Source: Topomyia yanbarensis
Taxonomy: Eukaryota > Arthropoda > Insecta > Diptera > Culicidae
DNA: 64,000 nt
Direction: 5' to 3'
NCBI RefSeq assembly: GCF_030247195.1
Contig: NC_080672.1
Coordinates: 5,270,001 to 5,334,000, forward strand
Shown: piece after piece, positions 1-12,680 of the stretch
Layout of the letters: each line of letters starts with the position of its first letter
Numbering within the stretch: position 1 is the first letter of the stretch
Notes under the pieces: generated by a model
The model's database searches: none
Told to the model about the DNA's origin: nothing
The model's input: only the letters and a program-made list of their open reading frames with translations
Made by a program: the position numbers and the translations under genes

Positions 1-748
1 CCAAAAAGTTACTCGGAGCGAAATTTTATTTTTTTCATATAACCATGTCCCACTCTAATATATATACACACATGCGCAATGTATAATGAAACAGCTCAGA
101 GACAGCAAAACATAATCAGTCTAAAACCAGCGGTGCTCATATCCAAGACTAACATGTTAGTCAAAAGCTGCGCCCGGTACCTCCGAATACTCTGCCAGCA
201 GGAAGCTAATATCAAAGACGGGTTGTGATCCAGGAGTTGAAACAAGGAATAAGATCTGAACAAAAACACCATCACAGCATTAACGTAACGGCATCGAGAG
301 CCCTTTTTCTCCCAGATGAAAGATCTCCACGCAAAAGAGTGGGTTGCGTGTGCGTGATCTGTCGGATACCCACTTATTTTTTTTTGTTTTAAGTTGTACA
401 TATTAGAAAAAATATATTAGATCTAGGGCTTCATTAAGCTAGCGCTTTGAGCCATGTTACGAGTGGTAAGGTCTTTAAATGGCTCGCAAATACATGGGCA
501 TCGACGATACTTTTCAAATATTTAACACTTTGCGAAACATCGCTACTTGGCTTTAAAGATGTCTAAAATTACTGTTAGGAGCTATGAGACATTAAAATTT
601 GCAGATTGTCGGTAGATTGTGTTCTTTTATGCACTAACCGAATCAGAATCATCTGACTATAATACTTTTAATAATTTGGTGTTTATATTATTTAGAAATA
701 AACCGTTTATTTTTAATTGTGGTTGTGCATTGTTAGTATTGTAGTCTA
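1..748. other. no gene seen
   Basis: AT-rich sequence. A 101-codon open frame on the minus strand (96-401) has no recognisable motif and no splice or codon support, so I do not call it. I see no repeat or RNA gene here. Confidence 0.6.
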
Positions 749-1034
749 GGGGCAGATCACTTGTGAAGCATTTTTAAAAATCAGCGAAATTAAATGCAGT
801 TCTTTCCATCAAAATAGAAGTTCGTCATGTATTTTGCGTTGCGTGTAAGACGTCAAAACCCTATAAAAATTAGCCCTATACTCAACAAAACGTCGAACAA
901 AGTGAATCAGCGTTGAACGTTTGTTAAACAAATTTTTCTGCGATGGAGTGTAAAGTTGATGCAAAAATGGAAATTAAATGCATTTTTGCTGATTTGATGC
1001 AAATTTGTTATACATCCCTAGAATGATTTGCCCC
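749..1034. mobile_element. MITE, TA target duplication
   Basis: The left end reads TA then GGGGCAGATCACT; the right end reads AATGATTTGCCCC then TA, so the ends are inverted repeats with two mismatches flanked by the dinucleotide TA. Inner sequence keeps a weaker inverted match (AAATGCA near 796 and TGCATTTTTGCTGATTT near 977). At 286 bp with no open frame it fits a non-autonomous Tc1/mariner-type MITE. The superfamily is inferred only from the TA duplication. Confidence 0.7.
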
Positions 1035-1036
1035 TA

Positions 1037-1922
1037 GATTGTGGTAATAAAAAATTCATGAAGGCGATTAAGATTTGTCGAATATGTATCACGTGAGTTT
1101 AATGAGTAGAGTAGTTTCATTTATTAAGTTTTGCTTTTTTCGTGTTTCGAATTCATCTCGTCAGTAACTAGCACTATCTGGGTGCCTAGTTAGACGATGT
1201 ATCTAAACTAGTACCCAAATTAGCACTAGTTAGACACAAAAAATTCCAAACAGTTCACACGACATATTTGAACGCCTAAAGCCACATGTCATTTATGTTT
1301 TAGTATTTCCCACCTCATTTTAGATATTGGCGTATGAATTGAGTTGGATAGTTTATCGGTCCAGGCGATAATTCAAATATTTACTTGTTTTAATTCAAGG
1401 AAAATAAAAAAAATGCAAGATTTATTCTCGTAATAGGAATGTAAATAGTGCTGTTGCATTCGTTGTGACAAGTAAAATTCAATGCCACTTTTACCACACC
1501 TAAAATTACTCTGAAATGCTTTTAGATTGTCCCGCTGAAATATTCTTGTTCACGAAAAAACTGAAGAGTAATTTTTACACAAATTTTGTCATCGATCGCA
1601 ATATATATCGAATGGGAGAGTAACTGCATTTCCGAACACGAAGTTTTGTGATGACAATTAGGTTTACTGTCTCCTGCACCTTATTTTGGTTTGCAACTTG
1701 TTCGGTCATCTCTAATCTTAAACATTTTAAAAATTGCATACTTTTAGCCCCTCCCAAAACAACATCCTGGCTAAGGGCCTGATATGCTTAAATTCTGAAC
1801 AAGAATCGCAACAAAACCCTAACATATCCAGGGAATAACAACAGTAACCCAACCAAACATTCGAATGTAGCGCTATGTATATATTCGCGGCGAACAAGTT
1901 TTTTGGAAACACAAATAGTTTC
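1037..1922. other. no gene seen
   Basis: AT-rich DNA with only short open frames on the minus strand (1575-1757, 1727-1924) that show no domain. A small dyad-rich patch of CTAGTTAGAC-like words lies at 1165-1245. Nothing else supported. Confidence 0.55.
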
Positions 1923-1936
1923 ATGAATACGAGGTT

Positions 1937-2381
1937 AGCAACTTAACCAATCCAACTGAAATCAGCCCAGAACCATCTTACGCTAACCCACTAACAGCTG
2001 CAAAACCAACATCTCCGGGTCAAGCAACAACAACAACAAAACGAATGCCGAAAAATACGAACATACAATAACGACCGATAAGAGTAAGACACAAACTGGA
2101 ACATCTGACCGCGAACAGCAGGAAAGTACTACGGATGAGGACATGGACATGAACGACAACGCGAAAGAAGACAAACGGATCGAACCTCAAATTGCAGGGG
2201 ACAACACTGGCAATCTTTTGCCCCCTAGAAAAAGGATCTCAACACGCAGCAGAAAGCTGCGTCTGAACGAGACAAAAAACTTGACTTAGTTGTTTTTTTT
2301 ATTTATTGTAAAAAACGAACAATCGTCCTCGTCGAGCTACCGCATTTGGGCCTAAATAAATATATTAATTATTAAAAAAAA
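1937..2381 (+). mobile_element. retroposed fragment with poly(A) and 14-bp target duplication
   Basis: The 14-mer ATGAATACGAGGTT occurs at 1923-1936 and again at 2382-2395, flanking a 445-bp insert that ends in about nine A residues with AATAAA some 20 bases before them. This is the signature of target-primed reverse transcription of a polyadenylated RNA. A plus-strand frame is open from about 1990 to the TAG at 2287-2289. It encodes a hydrophilic, Asn/Thr/Asp/Glu-rich tail ending in a basic run (PPRKRISTRSRKLRLNETKN) and then a 3' untranslated segment. It could be the 3' end of a LINE with an ORF1-only tail or a 5'-truncated processed pseudogene of a host mRNA. I do not recognise the protein. 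Confidence 0.75.
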
Positions 2382-2395
2382 ATGAATACGAGGTT

Positions 2396-4084
2396 TATAA
2401 TCTATAATTTCAAGAATTTGGTCACGGTTTTCGTAAATCGTTCAGTTCACGCTATCGTGATCTTTTTCCATGAATTTATGAACGGATTTTTTTCATCTAG
2501 ACGCTCGCTAATTCGGGTCGAAATTTGGCGAAAAAAGCTACATCATTTGAGTACGGCCCCAATGGGTAGTGTTACGATATGGGTCGAGTTAACTAGGGCT
2601 CAACATTTTCGATACGCACAAATCAATTAGCCAAAATTTTAATCTTTTATGCGGAACGAGTACCTAAATAAATCAAATCTTTCCGACACGCACCGAAATG
2701 GGTAAGAGAGTGTTCCAGTGTAAATTCACCGAGTTGCAAGGTGTTCCACGTGCACCGTAACACTTACGCAATAAATTAAAAAAAAGCGCAGAAAGAAGAC
2801 ACAATAGGATTGTGGAGAATGAACACTATGTATTTTCCCTACTTTCTCTTAAACGATCTCACTTCCTAAGCTACCCTAACTCGCGATCTTGACACTACTA
2901 TTTATCTAAGTACTTGGCAGCCAGAGGTATGCACAGTACATGGGACCAAGCCTCGATCGTCAATTTCTCAATTTGAAAAGGAAAGAAGTAAACATTAGCG
3001 CCCTGATTCTAGATCTTCGGAAGCTTAAATAATAAAATTTTTGCGTACTTCCGCACAAATTATACTTACTAACTATCTCTCTTCTTATTACTCCTAACTC
3101 CTCGGTTCGTAATATACCCCTCTTCTCCATTCTAACGTGATTCATGCCGTCACCTACTTTTTTCCGAAGCTCCACCGAAAGTAAATACATTAAAAATACT
3201 GCTAATATGTTCTACCTACTATTATCTGATATGTCATCGTATTCTATTACCCGAAACTTCTACTAACATAATTACATTTGTCCAGAATTAGCGGCACGCC
3301 CAATTATTTTCCTTCGTTTTTACATACTGGCCCGGCTGGGGTCTATATTATCGGAGCTGAGTTCTATGTGTCCATAAGTATAAACATAATCAATCTATAG
3401 CCGGTAGGCATGAGTCACAGATCGCTACTCGTGGTGGCTATTGAAAGGAAAACATTGCTACCTATAGTGGGTCGCGGAAGCATATTGCTATTCAAGCAGA
3501 ATTACACTTCCGGTCGATTCGATTCGATTCGACTCGCCTTTATTTTTAACTTTGCGAATGCCTAACCATAATTTATGTATTCTAGAAAGTGGGTTACTGC
3601 ACAAGAAGCTCAAAACAGTAGACTTTCCAAATTTGAGAACCGTCGATTTGTTTTTGGTCGAAGCTTAAAAACTCGTGTCGCAAAAAACAACGCGGTACTA
3701 GATTCATCGCAACGGCATGTTCTCAACTAGCCCTGACACTGAGTGCCGTAACTCTCCAGTAGTGGTGTGCAAAGTCGCACACAGAGCATTTTAAATTCCT
3801 TTTGGAAATGGACCTATGTGCAAAAGAGAACCTCTCTTTACATTCGTTTACGAGCGGTCTATTGAGAAGAAAGTGTTTTTTTTCCAGTCCGTCAGTGTGA
3901 GAGAAAGAATCGTATAATCCCCGTTCAAGGTTATCTTGCACATTCCGTACCTCTCGAAGTTTTGGACTTTCATCTTCTTTTGTGCGTGTGTTAACCGTTA
4001 GGCCGCATTCCTCAGCCTTTTGTTCGCGTAGTGAGGATTGAACAATAGCCAGCTATAAGCTGGACTGGTTCGTCGCGGGAAACA
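2396..4084. other. no gene seen; short TCGAT microsatellite
   Basis: No coding evidence on either strand. A short pentanucleotide run of TCGAT lies at about 3514-3536. The remainder is unremarkable AT-rich DNA. Confidence 0.55.
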
Positions 4085-4980
4085 AATTTACAGATAAGTA
4101 AAATCTACCTCTTTTGACACATTTACGGCTTATTCCCGTCTGCGCGGGTGCTAACCCCGTGCGTCGACGGTGTCGATGGCTCCCTCCCCGGACGGCCAAA
4201 TGGAGGTCCCAAGGCTCTCCCCCGACCCAAACAATATCCAGAGCTCTCGACCGGTCCCTTTGTGGTCTTCTTTCGGCCCAAAACAAAATCGCTGAATCTA
4301 TAACAGATTTCGAAAGACCTGAATGAACGATTCTCGGCTGTGACTGAAATAAAAAAGGTCCGCTCAGACAGGCTCTGGGTCGTGGTGACTAACTCAAAGC
4401 AGGCAAACGATATTGCTTGCTGCGAGCACTTTACGAAGGACTATCACGTGTATATTCCAGCTGTAAAAGTACAGTCTGAAGGCGTTGTCACCGATGATAG
4501 TTTAACATGCGAGGATCTGCTGCAGTACGGGGTAGGCCGTTTTAGAGACCGCTTACTCCACCCAGTGAAAATACTTGTTTGCACTCAGTAGTATTTGCGG
4601 GGGATGGTTCAAAAACGTACCCTCAATCAAACTCTTATCGGGTGACATTCGCTGGTACCGCTTTGCCAAATTACGTCCTCTTGCACAAGGTTCGTCTGCC
4701 TGTGCGTCTGTTTGTGCCTCCTAACGAGGGCGAGGCTGATGACCCACAAGAGGGAACATCTACTAGGGCGCCTAGAAGTTATAGGAAGAGAAGTAACATT
4801 TCCTCTCCTAAACTTCCTTGTAAAGGCCAGACGGGGCTCCGAAAGGCACATCTATTGGAAGTGTTGCAACCAAACCGAAGCAATGAGCTCCTTGTCTCGG
4901 AGGATTAAGCTCAGAGAAGGAGTTCCCAGCACTCCCAGGAACATCCAAAATCCCAAGTGTTCCTTTGTTTCAGCTCGAGA
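4085..4980 (+). pseudogene. LINE A ORF1 (gag-like), zinc-knuckle block deleted
   Basis: Fragments in several frames match ORF1 of the other LINE A copies: TGPFVVFFRPKTKS near 4250, then DRLWVVVTNSKQANDIACCE and DDSLTCEDLLQYGVGRFRD (4340-4560), then [20 protein letters not shown] and VRLPVRLFVP (4620-4720). The text then jumps to an acidic/basic tail (DDPQEGTSTRAPRS). The copy at 32490-33290 has a CCHC zinc-knuckle block at this junction, so about 300 bases are missing here. Such proteins normally bind the element RNA. Frameshifts and stops near 4300 and 4590 make this a pseudogene. Confidence 0.75.
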
Positions 4981-5142
4981 ATAATCACAGCACTGGAATT
5001 ATAAAACTCTCGGACATAGTGGACTGGATAATAAAAACTTTCAATATTACTGATCCTGTTAAAAGTCTTATGTTAGCTTTTCTCCCTACAGTAAGAACAT
5101 TTTTGAAGCACTTGACTGCTAAATGGCCCCTCCTTTCAGCGA

Positions 5143-5871
5143 TTGTATCCTTCGATGGCTAACTCATCGAACGAGGTCACCGATTTGATCACTGTTTTAC
5201 AGTGGAATTGCAGAAGTATCATCCCGAAAATCGATTCCTTCAAAATATTAATAAATAGTTTGAGTTGCGATGCATTTGCATTATGTGAAACTTGGTTAAC
5301 TTCAGATATAGATCTCAACTTCCACGATTTTAATATTATTCGCCTGGATCGAGACACTTCCTATGGACGAGTGCTTTTGGGGATCAAAAAGCGCTATTCC
5401 TTCTACAGAATTAACCTTCCCTCGATAATAGGTATTGAAGCTGTCGCTTGTCAAGTGACAACCAAAGGCAAAGATCTTTGCATAGTTTTCATATATATTC
5501 CCCCTAACACCGCGATTAGGCACCGCCGGCTACATGATATCATGGAATCCCTGCCTGCAGCGCGACTTGTTTTAGGAGACTTTAACTCTTGCGGTACGGA
5601 ATGGGGTTGCCTTTATGATGATAACCGTTCCTCTTTAATTCATAATATTTGCGACAACTTCAATATGACAATTGTAAACACGGGTGAAATGACACAGATC
5701 CCTCCCCCGCCAGTGCGCCCAAGTGCATTAGATTTATCCCTTTGCTCGACCTCGCTACAGTTGGATTGCGCGTGGAAGGTAATCCCTGATCCCCACGGTA
5801 GCGACCATCTGCCGATCGTAGTCTCGATCACCAACAGCTCAAGACCATTGGAATCAATCAATATTTCGTAG
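5143..5871 (+). pseudogene. LINE A apurinic-type endonuclease domain
   Basis: A 242-codon open frame containing the AP-endonuclease fold of non-LTR retrotransposons: QWNCRSI (residues about 20-26), ALCETWLT (about 46-53), LGDFNSCGTEW (about 142-152) and GSDHLPIVV near residue 220. These carry the catalytic Asn, Glu, Asp-x-Asn and Ser-Asp-His residues, so this part may still fold. The enzyme nicks target DNA to prime reverse transcription. In a live element it would be the N-terminus of ORF2; here a stop at 5869-5871 separates it from the reverse transcriptase. Confidence 0.85.
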
Positions 5872-6203
5872 GACCTCACACGAAATATCGATTGGAAGAG
5901 CTATGCGGCCGCGATATCCGACAACATCGAATCTACCCAAGAACTTCCTCCGGAGGAAGAGTACAGCTTTTTGGCTGGCTTGATTCTCGACAGTGCGAAT
6001 CAAGCTCAGACTAAGCCAGTACCCGGCGCGAGCATACAAAAACGTTCTCCCAATCCCTGGTGGGATAAAGAGTGCTCAAACGTGTACGCGGAGAAGGCCG
6101 CCGCGTTTAAGACCTTCCGGAACGACGGGTTACCCGCTAGTTTTCGACAGTACGCGACGTTAGACAGTCCCCTCACGATAACGCGAGCGAAACACCTTTT
6201 TCG
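5872..6203 (+). pseudogene. LINE A endonuclease-RT linker, deleted
   Basis: Reads on in the same element (LPPEEEYSFLAGLILDSANQ and SPNPWWDKECSNVYAEKAAA near 5940-6100), then runs into a shortened segment before the RT. A matching linker appears in copy 4 (57430-57621 and 58956-59280) and in the minus-strand copy near 16210-16307 (KAEKRDYWHRSVNGLT), and the comparison suggests an internal deletion around 6150-6200. The sequence at 6080-6100 is the uninterrupted version of the site where the element at 57622-58955 inserted. Confidence 0.7.
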
Positions 6204-7408
6204 ATGGTGGAGTTCTCACTTGCTCTCTTGTCGTGTAACAATAAAGTCCCACACGATTGGAGGCAAGTGAAGGTCATCGCCATCCAAAAACCAGGAAAAC
6301 CAGCCTCCGACCACAATTCGTATCGACCGATCGCAATGCTATGCTGTATCCAGAAGTTGTTCGAGAAAACAATCCTATCCCGCCTCGACAATTGGGTCGA
6401 AGCAAATGGCTTACTGTCAGATACACAGTTTGGCTTTCGCAAAGACAAAGGGACGAACGATTGTCTTGCGTTGCTCTCAACCGAAATTCAAATGGCCTAT
6501 GCTAGCAAAGAGCAGATGGCATCAGTGTTCCTAGATATTAAGGGGGCTTTTGATTCAGTTTCGATCAACATTCTTTCAGAGAAGCTGCACCAGCATGATC
6601 TTTCAGCGACTTTAAACAACTTTTTACTAAACTTGTTGTCGGAAAAGCATATGCATTTTCGCATGGTGACTTATCGACATCACGATTTAACTACATGGGC
6701 CTTTCCCAGGGATCATGTCTAAGCCCTCTGTTATACTATTTCTACGTCAACAACATTGATGAATGTCTTGACAATTCCTGCACGTTAAGGCAACTTGCAG
6801 CCGATGGCGTGGTATCTGTAACGGGACCCAAAGCTGTCGACCTACAAGGACCATTACAAAATATCTTGAACAATTTGTCTGCTTGGGCTATTAAGCTGGG
6901 TATCGAATTCTCCACGGAGAAAACTGAGCTAGTTGTATTTTCTAGGAAGCGTGAACCAGCACAACTACAGCTTCTATTAATGGGTCAAACTATCGCTCAG
7001 GTCTTCATAGTAAAATATCTAGGGGTCTGGTTCGACTCGAAAGGTACTTGGGGAGGCCATATTCGGTATCTGAAACAGAAATGCCAGCAAAGGATCAACT
7101 TTCTTCGTACAATAACCGGAACATGGTCGGGTGCCCACCCAGGAGACCTAATTAGGTTGTATCAAACAACGATACTGTCGGTAATGGAATACGGATGCTT
7201 CTGCTTTCGCTCCGCCGCGAACATACATTTCATCAAACTCGAAAGAATTCAGTATCCTTGTTTGCGTATCGCCTTAGGATGCATGCAGTCGACCCATACG
7301 ATGAGTCTCGAAGTGCTGTCGGGCGTTCTCCCGTTGAAAAATCGAATTTTGGGAACTCTCATATCGATTGCTCATTCGATGCGATATCTTGAACCTGGTG
7401 GTGATTGA
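6204..7408 (+). pseudogene. LINE A reverse transcriptase, frameshifted
   Basis: Two overlapping frames (6204-6722 and 6695-7408) give a non-LTR reverse transcriptase. Motifs in order are WRQVKVIAIQKPGKP, NSYRPIAMLCCIQKLFEK, TQFGFRKDKGTNDCL, VFLDIKGAFDSVS, MGLSQGSCLSPLLYYFYVN, and a catalytic box that reads LAADGVV where an Asp-Asp pair is expected. Downstream comes KYLGVWFDSKGTW. The frame changes just before the SQGS motif. The altered catalytic box and the frameshift mean no active polymerase. Confidence 0.85.
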
Positions 7409-8459
7409 AAATTTCGAAAGGCTTGTTGAGCTCAATTCTCAGACCCGTTTCATGTCCCTGTACTTTGACTACATGGCGCATAATATTAACCCTTCTTCTT
7501 ACCATCCCAACCGTGTACATACTTCTGAATCTACTGTTTTCTTCGACACATCCATGAAAGACGAGATCTGTGGAATTCCGAACCACATACGCCCTCAAGT
7601 GGTTCCAAACATTTTTTATAATAAATTCCGAGAAGTCGACTGTTCTAAGATGTTTCATACTGACGGATCAAACCTCTAAGGGTCCACTGGCTTCGGTATT
7701 TTTAATCAAAAGTTCACCGCCTCCTACAAACTCAGTGACCCCGCTTCAGTTTACGCCGCAGAACTAGCTGCCATTCAGTATACCCTTGGAGTCATTGAAA
7801 CATTACCCGTAGGCCATTACTTCATCGTTTCGGATAGCCTCAGTTCCATTAACGCTATTCGCTCGATGAAACATGGAAAGCACTCCTCGCATTTTTTGGG
7901 GAAAATACGGGAGCTACTGAGTGCTTTATCTGATAACTCTTTCCAGATTACCTAGGTGTGGGTCCCTTCTCATTGCTCCATTCCAGCCAATGAGAAGGCG
8001 GACTCCTTAGCTAAGGATGGTGCCCTAGAATGTGACGTTTATGAAAGACCAATTTGCTTCAGCGAACTTTTCAGTATTACTCATCAGAGAACCCTCCAGA
8101 GTTGACAAAACTCGTGTAGCAATGGGGAGCTAGGAACGTGGCTACATTCGATAGTCCCTAAGGTATCGACGAAACCTTGGTTCAAGGGGATGGATGTGGG
8201 TTGTGACTTTATTCGTGTGATGTCCCGACTCATGGCAAACCATTACACGCTGGATGCACATCTCCGGCATATTGTGGATCATGCATAGTGGTATCTGCGC
8301 TTGTGGCGACGGCTATCACGATATCGAGCACATTGTCTGGGCGTGCACCGAGTACAGTTCCGCCAGGTCTCGGCTTATGGACACCCTCCGGGCCCGAGGA
8401 AGACCACCCAACGTCCCGGTTTGAGATGTGCGGGCAAGCCGCGATGTCCTCTATATGTC
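7409..8459 (+). pseudogene. LINE A RNase H domain and C-terminal Cys/His motif
   Basis: Past the RT, frames are broken but readable. An RNase H domain begins at FHTDGS (about 7650) and continues through VYAAELAAIQYTLG, IVSDSLSSINAIRS (about 7825-7870) and VWVPSHCSIPANEKADSLAK (about 7955-8020), covering the four acidic positions of the fold. A stop (TAG near 7954) interrupts it. A C-terminal Cys-Cys-His-Cys motif (CACGDGYHDIEHIVWAC) is at about 8292-8345. RNase H plus this tail supports I-clade placement. Confidence 0.8.
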
Positions 8460-9205
8460 CCTTATATACACCTTCGTAAAAACAATCAATATAAAAATTT
8501 ATCTGCCACTTCTTATTTTCCTTATCATTCTCAGAAGCGCTCTCTTCCAGCTGTACCGTACACCCACGATGGTTTTATGCGACTCCAAGGCGACACAAAA
8601 CATCTCTGTCGAATGAGCCAACAAACACGGGACCAATACGGGACCTGACCTCCCGATGCCTGAAACTGAAATCATTTTCTCCCCCTGTCGTCTTTGTTTA
8701 CCCTCCCTCCCCTGACTCTTATACACAGAAGTAACACCTCTACCCCCTCCCCAAATATCTTCCCGAAGCATTTAGCTCTTCCTGTCTATTCTAGTTTTAA
8801 CTATTATATTATATAATCTCGTTGAAAATGCCCAACTCTATTACCCACAAAAAATAACTCTAATTACGAATCTTTACAAAATTCAATCACGCCCTCTAGT
8901 TATTTCTACTCTTAAGATAATCGTAGTTATTTCCCCCTTGTTAAACATTATTTGCTCCAATAATCTCACTGGTAAAAATGTCAAACCATATTGCCATAAA
9001 AACTAAATGACCCTCTTAATCTTACGAAAATCATATTACACCCTTGTGTAGATATATAAGGTAGCTATAAAAACTCATTAGTTTCATTTAAAAAAATCAA
9101 TATGTAATCCCCTAGTTTTAAGTAATTTAAAATGTAAAACGAAACAAAATTGGCACCTTTAAGCTAACGTAAACGTGCCTTATCAAATAAACGAATTAAA
9201 AAAAA
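8460..9205 (+). other. LINE A 3' untranslated region and A-tail
   Basis: Pyrimidine-rich then AT-rich non-coding DNA that ends with GTGCCTTATCAAATAAACG and an A-tract at 9198-9205. I take it as the element's 3' untranslated region because it directly follows the C-terminal motif and ends in poly(A). Confidence 0.6.
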
Positions 9206-12200
9206 CTATATCAGACTAGGCTAGAACAGCTTGGACACAAAATTGAAGATTGAATTATTGAATCCTTGAGGATAACTGATTTTTACGTGGAATGTGAGAG
9301 TGAATAAGATATTTTTCGTCCTACCTTGCCAGCAGGTTGCAGCTGCCAATGAACTTCACCTACCTACCTTTTCAACGTTTAAACCAAAAAATTAAATACA
9401 AATGATCAACTTCCACTACTCTATTCATTCATGTTACGATTGCTGAAGAAAATGAATTAACCCATCACTTGCGTAATAGCCTCACACAACTGTAGAACTA
9501 TTAAAAATGCATCGAAAGAAGCTTGAATAAGCTAAAATCATATCCAAGTTTAGACAATTTTGAATTTTGAGATTTAAGCTCACTTTTATTCATTTTATTT
9601 AAATGGAAAGAAACATCAGCCGATATCTCTTGGAAACAAAAAATAATCCATTCCTAAATATCGTAACCGGGTACTTCAGTATATTAACCATGACGATAAA
9701 ACAGAACAGACCAGATGATGGATTTCCTACCGGAGTAAACTACTGATAGCAAAAAATCTCATTCCAATTAATATCACAAAATCAAAGAACCAATCATCAC
9801 CCACCAGACGTTGAACGGAAAAGACAAACCGCGTGACTGAAAAATTCTTTTCGGATAATAAAAACAGCTTAAGTTAATTGAGTTTGTTTTGCAATATATT
9901 TCCGATAAAATATGTTTTCTTCATACATACTCATGAATCATTCGATTTTCTGCGTTCAGTTTTAGATGAAGAAATTGAGTTACTTGTTAGAATAGACGTT
10001 ACCAATAATCTGACACATAGCACTAAGCTAATATAGGTACTATAGATTAACTGTACGAGTTTTCGTTATCTCGCTTTCATTGGCTAGAGGAGTGAGCAAT
10101 TGACATGCTGTGGAAATTGGTATATGGTTTTAGATTTCTGATAGTGATGTTGATTGAGAACATTTAATGATCTGTTCACCGTTCTTTGGCTTGGTATAGA
10201 TAAATTTAATATTTATAGGATAGATTACGATATAAATAGCTCTTTCAGTTTATTGTCATTCAATTTCAACACTTTTTATATTATAATAAGCATCTCTTGT
10301 TGTTCTGGTTCACACAATCTAAAATATCATCTACCCCTTTTATATGGAATCAAATCTTACCGCGAGATTTGAGTTGTTACTCAGTGTTTAACTTCCTAAA
10401 ATATGCAATTTCTAAAATATGCTACTGATAACGAGTGCGATCTGGGTTCCCAATAAATAACTCGGTATATTTGTCAACTGTGTACATCTAAGGACTTGTT
10501 TAGTACATATATCTATACTCTCTAAAGGTATTTTGTGTATTGTCATTGGGTTAAGTTTGTTCGTGTGGATTCGTTTATTCTTTTATTATTTTTGGATCAT
10601 TTTCCTACCAAAGCCACACCGTGCGATGCTTGTGTAACAGCTTGTGTTTAATTTGCATACATGTAGGGGTTTTACATCGTTACCTATCTTTTCGCGGGTT
10701 GGCACGCTATCTACGTAGGAGTTCCTCACTCTACTGAAAATGAGTTTTTATGATCGGATTTTTACAGTGATGTGTCATTTATACCTCCGGCATTCGGCTT
10801 ACAATTTTCATTTAGGCGCCCTGATGCCCTAATACGATTTCGCCTGAAATTCAGGACGTTGCGACTTCCGAAGGTTTAATTTAATAAAGTGGAAACTGTT
10901 GCTGTTCGAAATTAAAACTAAATCAATTTCAGGTTAAAATTACAAATTGTGTAGTATAAAATTTGCCCCATTGGAAGAAATACCAACTGTAACGACTAAT
11001 CTGAACATTTTAATTGTCAATAAATACATTATAAAATGTTCGATTTCGTGCTCTCTCTATTTTATTACCATTTCATTCTCATACTGTTTTCTTTATAATT
11101 TTAGCGAAATGGGTGGGTAGGTATTTGCATCATTTTGAAACATTCACATATTTTCGATTGGTGTATCATTGTTTTATTGTCTGATTTACTACTGCTCAAA
11201 AAGGGGACACTCGATGCTTGATCCAAGGGCAATGGCTGAAAGCCATTATTTGATTGCCAAAATCATCCTTGAAAACCTTGCGATATTGTTTTTATCGTGT
11301 TTCCTTATCTTTTACAGATTACAAATCTATTACATTGACTTGCTATTTGGTGAATTTGTGATTTGGTTTTTAATGCAAGCTTTGTGTATTATGCTCTATT
11401 CTAAGGTAACAATTTATCACAGCTAATACTAACTACTAACTATTTAGTACTATGTCGGTTGAATCGGATGATTCCTTTATAATATAATTATGTTATTGCC
11501 TTATTTTTTGGTAACACTTATTTTGTCTTAAAATTGTTGTATTGAAAAACAAGTATCACATTGTCAATACTGCGACTATCTGTTTGATAGTCGACAACAG
11601 AAGGTTCTGTTTTTGTTCACGGCTTGCTGAGTAGCTGTTGACTTGAGCGCATCGAGAATGCAATGCAAAATAATGGTTGAACTGAACTTAGTTGTTATAG
11701 GAGAAGTAGTTTTAAATGTTTTTTTTTAAATTTATCAAATATATAGATATAATGAGAGATAACATCAAGTGAGACTAAAAACGTTGTTTTAAAATGAGAT
11801 GAGCTTCTAACAAAATTACGAAACTAAACAAGTCAATTTCATAGTTGTATGTTAACGAGCTGCTCATAAAGCCAACATAAAATTAAAACTGGACGTCCCT
11901 CGCACGCCACCAGATGCGCGGTGGAAAATGCTAAAAATTATAACAACAAATTATTTATTCTACTAGGGGGTTGTACACTAATTACGTAAGGATTTTTTTT
12001 AACTTTTCAACCCTTCTTCCCGCAGATAAGAGTTCTTATGATTTTAGTGTTAGTTGTTTCGATCCTTCCTCATTGATCGAGAGATAGAGATTTCCAGGTA
12101 CCCACACTTACTCCAAAGTGAACAAATACCCCAAGGATGATACCTGGTACCGTTGATGTTTTTGCTGTACTTTAATGATGTACATGTAGTGCTAAAGACT

Positions 12201-12472
12201 TCACGAATGTTTTTCGCGAATGATCTCATGATATTTCGTCTGATTCGCTCAATTGAAGATTGAAGGCTCCTCCAACATTAACACCAACTTTTTTGTTGAC
12301 TGGCATAGAATGAACCATATGTGTGTAAATCTCAAGAAGTGTTCAGTGATCTCATTCTAACGCAAGAATGACCCGATTTGTTAACTATCTGCACAAATTG
12401 AACGAGATATTTTTTACTAACGAAAACCTGGGAGAAGTCTGACAGGCACGATTGAACAGGAATTACCGTTAA
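9206..12472. other. no gene seen
   Basis: About 3.3 kb of AT-rich DNA. The plus-strand open frames at 10154-10372 and 11169-11426 are hydrophobic by composition but carry no recognisable domain, start context or splice sites. No repeat structure stands out. Confidence 0.5.
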
Positions 12473-12676
12473 CCTTCGAAAAGCCAAGGTGTTTCAGAAG
12501 CCCGGCTAGTTACAGTTCTCTAGTTTCAATGGACTTGTAATTTGAAATACAGATAATCGAACGTTTTTGTTTTCGATTCTCTCACTGATAAATCGACAAA
12601 AAAGAGGCTTTCGATTTAATTGGGTCTTATGAGCGATTCTTCTTGAAGTCACAATTTTAGCTTGCCATCTTGAGGG
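12473..12676. mobile_element. piggyBac-type MITE, copy 1
   Basis: A 204-bp element bounded by TTAA at 12469-12472 and 12677-12680, with ends CCTTCGAAAAGCCAAG and (inverted) CCCTCAAGATGGCAAG. A second copy at 45183-45390 shares the interior (GATTCTCTCACTGATAAA and TTTAGCTTGCC) and the TTAA borders. TTAA duplication plus CCC-start ends are the hallmarks of piggyBac-derived MITEs. No coding capacity. Confidence 0.75.
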
Positions 12677-12680
12677 TTAA

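Larger units (their letters stand above)
4085..9205 (+). mobile_element. I-clade-like LINE (LINE A), copy 1, degenerate
   Basis: The most complete of four related non-LTR retrotransposon copies in the window. In order it carries an ORF1 remnant, an AP-type endonuclease, a reverse transcriptase, an RNase H domain, a C-terminal Cys/His motif, a 3' untranslated region and an A-tract ending at 9205 after AATAAACGAATT. The EN-RT-RNase H order is typical of the I clade (I, MosquI and relatives); a MosquI-like assignment is my inference. Frameshifts, stops and internal deletions in every part show it is dead. No clear target duplication was found; the 5' boundary is approximate. Confidence 0.85.
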
